Below are positions 6,609 to 10,472 of a stretch of 10,472 bases of DNA, piece after piece. The stretch lies in NCBI GenBank assembly GCA_002377985.1, contig DFQW01000118.1, forward strand, positions 424 to 10,895, written 5' to 3'. Source of the stretch: Halieaceae bacterium UBA3479 (GTDB lineage: Bacteria > Pseudomonadota > Gammaproteobacteria > Pseudomonadales > Halieaceae). The notes under the pieces are model-generated. The model was not told where the DNA came from and made no database searches. It saw nothing but the letters and a program-made list of their open reading frames with translations. Position numbers and translations under genes: made by a program. Within the stretch, counting starts at the first letter, position 1. Every line of letters begins with the position of its first letter.

Positions 6609-6690
6609 ATCGCCAATTCTAACATTCCGGTGCGATAAACGGCATAAGCTGGCATGATGCTCCCGCTCCCTCTGAAGATGTGAACATGCG
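6609..6690. promoter_or_regulatory. Divergent intergenic region, moaC / MFS
   Basis: These 82 bases must contain promoters for both the moaC operon (minus) and the transporter gene (plus). I see no strong -35/-10 pair and no sign of the long Moco riboswitch structure; the region is too short for it. Confidence 0.4.
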
Positions 6691-7983
6691 ATGACCCCGG
6701 AACCACCCGTGGCAGACAACAGCCACTACCGATGGACCGTACTCGTGATTCTGACGCTGGTCTATACGTTCAACTTCATCGACCGGCAGATACTCGTCAT
6801 ACTGCAGGAACCAATCAAATTGGAGCTGGGACTGAGCGACGCCCAGCTCGGATTATTAACCGGCTTCAGTTTTGCGCTGGTCTATGTCACCGCCGGCATT
6901 CCGATTGCCTGGCTCGCTGATCGCAGCAACCGACGCAACATCGTCGCGGCATCTCTCGCTTTTTGGAGCTTGATGACCGCGCTCTCTGGTCTGGTACAGA
7001 ACTTCGCGCAGCTGCTGGCCGCGCGCCTGGGCGTGGGCATCGGTGAAGCCGGTGGCTCGCCGCCGTCCCACTCCATGATTAGTGATTATTTTCCTCCGCA
7101 ACATCGCGGTACGGCGCTGTCGTTTTACAGCATGGGAATCTACGTTGGCATCTTGTTCGGCTACGCCGCCGGAGGCTGGATTGCCGAGAGCTTTGGCTGG
7201 CGCACGGCCTTCTTTCTGGTGGGAATTCCCGGTATCGCGTACGCGCTTCTGGTTTTCTGGATCGTCAAAGAACCCCGGCGCGGGCAATGGGATGAGGGCG
7301 GCACACCGCCAAAATCTTCCTTCAAACAGACCTGGGATTGCCTGCGCCAGCGGCCCACCTTCTGGTGGATATCGATAGGCTGCGCGTTCTCGGCTTTCAT
7401 CGCTTATGGCAACGGCAATTTCATGCCGTCTTTCTTGATACGTAACCACGGGATGTCGCTGACCGAAGTCGGACTGGCGCTGGGGCTCATAGCGGGCATC
7501 TCGGGAGCGGTCGGTACATTTTTGGGTGGTTTTCTGGCCGACAAATTAGGTGCTCGCGACGTCCGCTGGTATTTATGGATCCCAATAATCGGCGGGCTGG
7601 GTTCGCTATTGCCGGCGTATTACACGCTATTGGGTGACAATAAAATCCTGATCATCGCTGCCATGGTTCCCGCGCAAATCCTGAGTACGTTGTACCTTGG
7701 CCCCTGCATTGCTACCTGCCACAACCTCGTGTCACCCGGGATGCGCGCAATGGCCTCCGCGATTCTTTTTTTCGTGCTGAACATGATTGGACTCGGGCTG
7801 GGGCCGCTGACGGTGGGGCTTTTGAGTGACACTTTTGCCGCGCCATTTGGCGAGGAAAACTTGCGCTACGCCATGCTGACGACGCTGACTATCAGTCTGG
7901 TGGGTGTATTCTTCCTCTGGCAAGGCGTCAGTAGGCTAAGGGCTGATCTGGACGCAAATACGGCTGAAAGCGCTCGCATATGA
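6691..7983 (+). CDS. MFS transporter, Spinster-like
   Basis: A 430-residue inner-membrane carrier of the major facilitator superfamily with about 12 transmembrane helices. The first helix holds [11 protein letters not shown] (25-35), typical of the Spinster-like group. The motif-A loop is [11 protein letters not shown] (73-83). Helix 4 carries [14 protein letters not shown] (111-124) with the conserved Arg112 and Glu119. A second motif-A-like loop, [11 protein letters not shown], follows helix 8. Bacterial members of this group are often found near lipid-, steroid- or aromatic-degradation genes, but the cargo here is unknown. The start at 6691 gives the expected N-terminus, but the nearest Shine-Dalgarno-like GAAG is 13 bases away. 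It is followed after 81 bases by the zinc dehydrogenase on the same strand, so the two may be co-transcribed. Confidence 0.92.
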   Translation: MTPEPPVADNSHYRWTVLVILTLVYTFNFIDRQILVILQEPIKLELGLSDAQLGLLTGFSFALVYVTAGIPIAWLADRSNRRNIVAASLAFWSLMTALSGLVQNFAQLLAARLGVGIGEAGGSPPSHSMISDYFPPQHRGTALSFYSMGIYVGILFGYAAGGWIAESFGWRTAFFLVGIPGIAYALLVFWIVKEPRRGQWDEGGTPPKSSFKQTWDCLRQRPTFWWISIGCAFSAFIAYGNGNFMPSFLIRNHGMSLTEVGLALGLIAGISGAVGTFLGGFLADKLGARDVRWYLWIPIIGGLGSLLPAYYTLLGDNKILIIAAMVPAQILSTLYLGPCIATCHNLVSPGMRAMASAILFFVLNMIGLGLGPLTVGLLSDTFAAPFGEENLRYAMLTTLTISLVGVFFLWQGVSRLRADLDANTAESARI

Positions 7984-8064
7984 TCCCAAGGCGAGCTTGG
8001 CATTACACTTAGCGTTACCCGCCATTGGTGCTGCAACCACGCGGGCAAATGCGGAGATAACATC

Positions 8065-9096
8065 ATGCGTGCTGCGGTCTTTCATAAACCTGGCAAACCC
8101 CTGACTATCGAAGAAGTCGATGACCCAACCCCTAAGTCTGGGCAAGTCGTTATCGCCGTGCGCCGGTGCGGTATTTGCGGCACCGATTTACACGCCACCG
8201 AAGAGCATGACGGGCTCCTGGTACCGGGCACTGTAATGGGCCACGAATTTGCGGGGGAGATTGTCGAGGTCGGCGCAAACTGCGCGAGCGATTGGAAGCC
8301 AGGGAGAAAAGTTACGGGCCTCCCATCACACAGCTGCGGTGATTGCCTACCGTGTAAAACCGGCAAGCCGTTGCAATGCGCCAACAACATCATTGTTGGC
8401 TTACAACGCGCGGGCGGCTTTGCCGAATACATGACCCTTGATACGCACAACTCAGTCTTATTGCCCGACAGCATCGACTGGGTCGAAGGGGCGCTGATTG
8501 AACCGCTCGCAGTTGGCCTGCACGCCGTCAACATGAGCAAAGATATTCGCGGCAAGCGCGTACTGATTCTGGGCGCCGGCCCGGTGGGATTAGCGGTGTC
8601 GTTCTGGTGCCGTTTTATGGGAGCTTTTCATATCACCGTTACCGAACCTGAGACGCTACGCCGAGAAAGTGCCACTCAATTTGGCGCCGATTTTGGCTTG
8701 AGCGCCGGCATTCCCGCTGAGGTCATGCCGGAAATCGTGCGCGCAGCGGGTGGGCCACCCGATGTGGTATTTGAATGCGTGGGTGTCCCGGGGATGATCG
8801 CGGAAGCGGTCGAATACTCCAGTCAGAACGGGGAAATTATCGTTGTTGGCTTTTGTGCCCGGCCCGATACGCTGGTGCCCGCCGCCGCTATGATGAAGGA
8901 ACTTGTTGTCAGATTCGTCGTGGCTTACGACAAAGCTGACTTCGACATGATCGCGGGCCTTATGGCGCGGGATAAACTTGACGTCACTCACATGTGCACA
9001 GGCACCGTTGGGTTCGACACGTTTTCCGAGGCTTTCGAGAGCCTGCGAACACCCAACGACCACTGCAAGATTATGCTCAACCCGGGCGGCGCCTGA
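8065..9096 (+). CDS. Zinc-dependent alcohol dehydrogenase (MDR family)
   Basis: A 343-residue cytoplasmic NAD(P)-dependent dehydrogenase of the medium-chain family, oxidising an alcohol or polyol. Catalytic zinc ligands are likely Cys38 (CGICGTDLH), His60-Glu61 (MGHEFAGE) and Glu146 (IEPLAVGLHAV). Cys91, Cys94, Cys97 and Cys105 (CGDCLPCKTGKPLQC) form the structural zinc lobe. The Rossmann motif GAGPVG is at 170-175, and the end of its second strand (TVTEPE) has an acidic residue, which leans towards NAD. Overall it resembles threonine/butanediol/sorbitol-type dehydrogenases, but the substrate cannot be read. The start has GGAGAT 6-11 bases upstream. The upstream neighbour is the MFS transporter, so it may act on the imported compound. 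The downstream gene converges on it. Confidence 0.93.
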   Translation: MRAAVFHKPGKPLTIEEVDDPTPKSGQVVIAVRRCGICGTDLHATEEHDGLLVPGTVMGHEFAGEIVEVGANCASDWKPGRKVTGLPSHSCGDCLPCKTGKPLQCANNIIVGLQRAGGFAEYMTLDTHNSVLLPDSIDWVEGALIEPLAVGLHAVNMSKDIRGKRVLILGAGPVGLAVSFWCRFMGAFHITVTEPETLRRESATQFGADFGLSAGIPAEVMPEIVRAAGGPPDVVFECVGVPGMIAEAVEYSSQNGEIIVVGFCARPDTLVPAAAMMKELVVRFVVAYDKADFDMIAGLMARDKLDVTHMCTGTVGFDTFSEAFESLRTPNDHCKIMLNPGGA

Positions 9097-9106
9097 AGCA
9101 GTCAAA

Positions 9107-9118
9107 CGGGGCGCCCCG
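9107..9118. terminator. GC-rich palindrome between convergent genes
   Basis: CGGGGCGCCCCG is a perfect 12-base palindrome 11 bases after the dehydrogenase stop and 15 bases from the convergent gene's stop. It could fold as a 4-bp stem with a 4-base loop followed by CTTTCCC. The stem is short and the T run poor, so this is a weak terminator candidate, possibly for both strands. Confidence 0.3.
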
Positions 9119-9132
9119 CTTTCCCTCCAGAA

Positions 9133-9630
9133 CTAGTCTTGGGGCAATACCTCGACCTCTCGACTGATATTGTCCGACTGGAGAAACTTGAGCTTGAGTC
9201 TGCCCTCCTCTCTCACCAGATAAGCGCTCTCCAACCAGATATTGCGCTCAATCAGCGATTGCTCCGGGTCGTCCGGGTCTGGATAGACAAACTCTCCGGT
9301 GTTCACATAGCTGATATGTGCCGCGTATTCTGTCGGACTCACGCGCACCTCTGAGAAACGCCACTTTGTGGAGGTCCAGGCGCCGTACCCGGCTTCATCC
9401 AAAAAATCCTGAAACCGCGCCCAATTGAAAGACGTTCCCATTTCAAAAATCAGAAAGTCATGGGTTATCCAGTCGTTCATGCGTGGATTGGGATGATGCT
9501 CTACCGACAGCGCGTCAAAGAAGCCTTGCAGTGCGGCCATCGCCACAGCCTCCGTCACGGCTTCCTGCGCTTTTGGCTGATAGGCCATCAGGCACAGTAG
9601 CAACACTATTATCGAATGAATCGTTTTCAT
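9133..9630 (-). CDS. Exported NTF2/SnoaL-like protein of unknown function
   Basis: A 165-residue protein with an N-terminal signal peptide (core IHSIIVLLLCLMAY), cleavage probably around residues 21-22. There is no lipobox around Cys13. The mature part starts with a helix (MAALQGFFDALSVEHH) followed by strands such as WITHDFLIFEMG, then alternating strands (WRFSEVRVSPTEYAAHISYV, RLKLKFLQSDN). This is the pattern of small cone-shaped NTF2-like/SnoaL/DUF4440 domains, which can be enzymes or ligand binders. The assignment rests on pattern only. The start ATG at 9630 has AGGA 7-10 bases upstream. It converges on the alcohol dehydrogenase, with 36 bases between the stops, and diverges from the small membrane protein gene. 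No partner or substrate can be inferred. Confidence 0.7.
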   Translation of the reverse strand: MKTIHSIIVLLLCLMAYQPKAQEAVTEAVAMAALQGFFDALSVEHHPNPRMNDWITHDFLIFEMGTSFNWARFQDFLDEAGYGAWTSTKWRFSEVRVSPTEYAAHISYVNTGEFVYPDPDDPEQSLIERNIWLESAYLVREEGRLKLKFLQSDNISREVEVLPQD

Positions 9631-9802
9631 GTGCGCATCCTAGGCGTGCAGTTGTCGACCATCATCTTGTCACAAAGGCGCGCGCCTGCGTCACCATTAC
9701 CACGCCTCAGCAACAATCCCAAAGGCTTGCATCACCGCTGTCATCAGGGTAGCGTGTGAAGTGCGCCTCGGCGCAACAATAAAAAAAACCTGGGGGAAAA
9801 AG

Positions 9803-10216
9803 ATGTCTGAACTCGACGTTTTCGGCTTCATTGGGGTTAATCGCTCGGTATTTTCCACGCTGTTTTTGTGTGGCGTACTGATGCCACTGTCAGTAGTGGT
9901 AGTGGCCTACCTTTTCAGAAACTTCTCAACCACGATCAGGGGAGCAGCAATGGTGTCTGCGCTTATTGGCGTTGTCATGCTGACCTTCTTTACCATGGGC
10001 TCGCAAAATGCATTCTTTATGATGCTGTCGACGCTCAGTGAAATGGCGGGGAATGGCTCTGAAATGGCTGCTGACTTTCTGAATGGGGCCAATCTGCCCA
10101 TTGGAGAAACCATCAACCCGCCTGGCTGGATGATGGCGTTGTCGTTAGTGCAGGTAGTGATCAACTTCGTTCTGACCGTCTACGTTTTTCTGTTTGCCCG
10201 GTGGGACAACAGCTGA
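9803..10216 (+). CDS. Small membrane protein, three predicted helices, unknown function
   Basis: A 137-residue inner-membrane protein I do not recognise. Hydrophobic segments lie at about 17-38 (ending VVVVAYLF), 47-66 (VSALIGVVMLTFFT) and 109-132 (LVQVVINFVLTVYVFLF). A roughly 40-residue Met-, Asn- and Gly-containing loop sits between the second and third. The protein ends shortly after the last helix (ARWDNS). I chose the ATG at 9803 because GGGGGA lies 6-11 bases before it; a GTG 42 bases earlier reads through an A-rich leader and is unlikely. The preceding 172 bases diverge from the NTF2-like gene and hold no other gene. A strong intrinsic terminator follows, so it is probably a single-gene transcript. 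Confidence 0.75.
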   Translation: MSELDVFGFIGVNRSVFSTLFLCGVLMPLSVVVVAYLFRNFSTTIRGAAMVSALIGVVMLTFFTMGSQNAFFMMLSTLSEMAGNGSEMAADFLNGANLPIGETINPPGWMMALSLVQVVINFVLTVYVFLFARWDNS

Positions 10217-10244
10217 CCTTCAGACTTCTGTGCAATGTCTTCCG

Positions 10245-10268
10245 AGGGGGCTTACGCCCCCTTTTTTT
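10245..10268 (+). terminator. Strong intrinsic terminator
   Basis: GGGGGC and GCCCCC form a perfect 6-bp GC stem (extended by an A-T pair) around the tetraloop TTAC, followed directly by seven T's. It lies 29 bases after the stop of the small membrane protein gene. Confidence 0.93.
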
Positions 10269-10281
10269 ATGACTGATGGTA

Positions 10282-10304
10282 GGGGCGTCACCAAAATCCG
10301 CCCC
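10282..10304 (-). terminator. Hairpin downstream of the minus-strand partial gene
   Basis: GGGGCG (10282-10287) and CGCCCC (10299-10304) can pair around an 11-base loop, 18 bases past the stop of the minus-strand gene. There is no T run on the minus side, so termination is uncertain. Confidence 0.3.
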
Positions 10305-10322
10305 GCACTGCACCCTGAGTGA

Positions 10323-10472
10323 CTACTTGAGAGGCGAGACCTTGAACGTCATCGTCTTGCCTACAAAGTCTGCCTCTCCGGAAACAATATTGATGATGCC
10401 GTTAGACACCATATCGAGGGAGTACATCTGAAAAATGGTGCCTTTTCTACGATATACGCCCTGCAAGGTTGC
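10323..10472 (-). CDS. C-terminal end of an unidentified gene (partial)
   Basis: The minus strand is open from the window edge to a TAG at 10323-10325, giving the last 49 residues of a protein whose start lies beyond the window. Visible pieces include GVYRRKGTIFQMYSLDM, NGIINIVSGEADF and a final KTMTFKVSPLK. The alternating polar/hydrophobic pattern suggests beta strands. I recognise no family. That it is coding is supported by the absence of stops over 49 codons, the plausible composition, and the terminators between it and the convergent gene. Confidence 0.6.
   Translation of the reverse strand, partial: ATLQGVYRRKGTIFQMYSLDMVSNGIINIVSGEADFVGKTMTFKVSPLK

Noticed and set aside
6856..7449. 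Minus-strand ORF of 197 codons inside the MFS gene
   Set aside because: It is a long open antisense frame with Arg/Gly/Ala-rich sequence and no recognisable domain; the plus-strand MFS protein is clear.
7986..8000. Small hairpin CCAAG-GCGAG-CTTGG after the MFS stop as a terminator
   Set aside because: It has only 5 base pairs and no T run, so it does not support separating the MFS and dehydrogenase genes.
8656..9105. Minus-strand ORF of 149 codons opposite the alcohol dehydrogenase
   Set aside because: It is antisense to a certain enzyme gene, and its His/Asp-rich translation shows no family motifs.
9727..9755. TTGCAT-N17-TAGCGT as promoter of the small membrane protein gene
   Set aside because: Only 3 of 6 bases match at each element; too weak to list as a feature.

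Overview
The window looks like chromosomal DNA of a marine-type gammaproteobacterium of moderate GC content. The tRNA-Gly(CCC) with encoded CCA, the moaCDE cluster and the zinc-ribbon NUDIX protein all resemble the Pseudomonas/Halieaceae/Cellvibrionales side of that class. This placement is inference from remembered family resemblance, not a search. I see no phage, transposon, CRISPR or defence genes. Most of it is ordinary metabolic DNA, with a few small secreted or membrane proteins of unknown role.

Left part, plus strand (1-3553): two translationally coupled acyl-CoA dehydrogenase genes. The first is cut by the window edge. Their FAD-site motifs are lost in a complementary way, which suggests one heteromeric enzyme. 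After a 266-base gap, which holds a 46-residue ORF with a signal peptide, comes a TIM-barrel glycoside hydrolase-like gene.

Middle, minus strand (3619-6608): read in the direction of transcription, this is moaC, moaD, moaE, a NUDIX hydrolase, a Bcp-type peroxiredoxin lacking the usual resolving cysteine, tRNA-Gly(CCC), and a small secreted protein with an acidic Glu-Pro-Asp repeat and a terminator-like hairpin. moaC-moaD-moaE-nudix is tightly packed (17-base overlap, 1-base gap, ATGA overlap) and is very probably one operon. MoaD and MoaE form molybdopterin synthase, and MoaC acts one step earlier in the same pathway.

Right part: diverging from moaC is a Spinster-like MFS transporter (plus), followed by a zinc-dependent medium-chain dehydrogenase (plus). 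An exported NTF2/SnoaL-like protein (minus) converges on the dehydrogenase. Diverging from that is a small three-helix membrane protein (plus) ending at a textbook intrinsic terminator. The last 150 bases hold the 3' end of an unidentified minus-strand gene.

The acyl-CoA dehydrogenases, transporter and alcohol dehydrogenase would fit uptake and oxidation of a lipid-like or terpenoid/steroid-like compound. The substrate cannot be read from the sequence. I found no clear candidate for a wholly new multi-gene system. The most notable points are the split acyl-CoA dehydrogenase, the signal-peptide ORF before the hydrolase, the acidic repeat protein and the single-cysteine peroxiredoxin.
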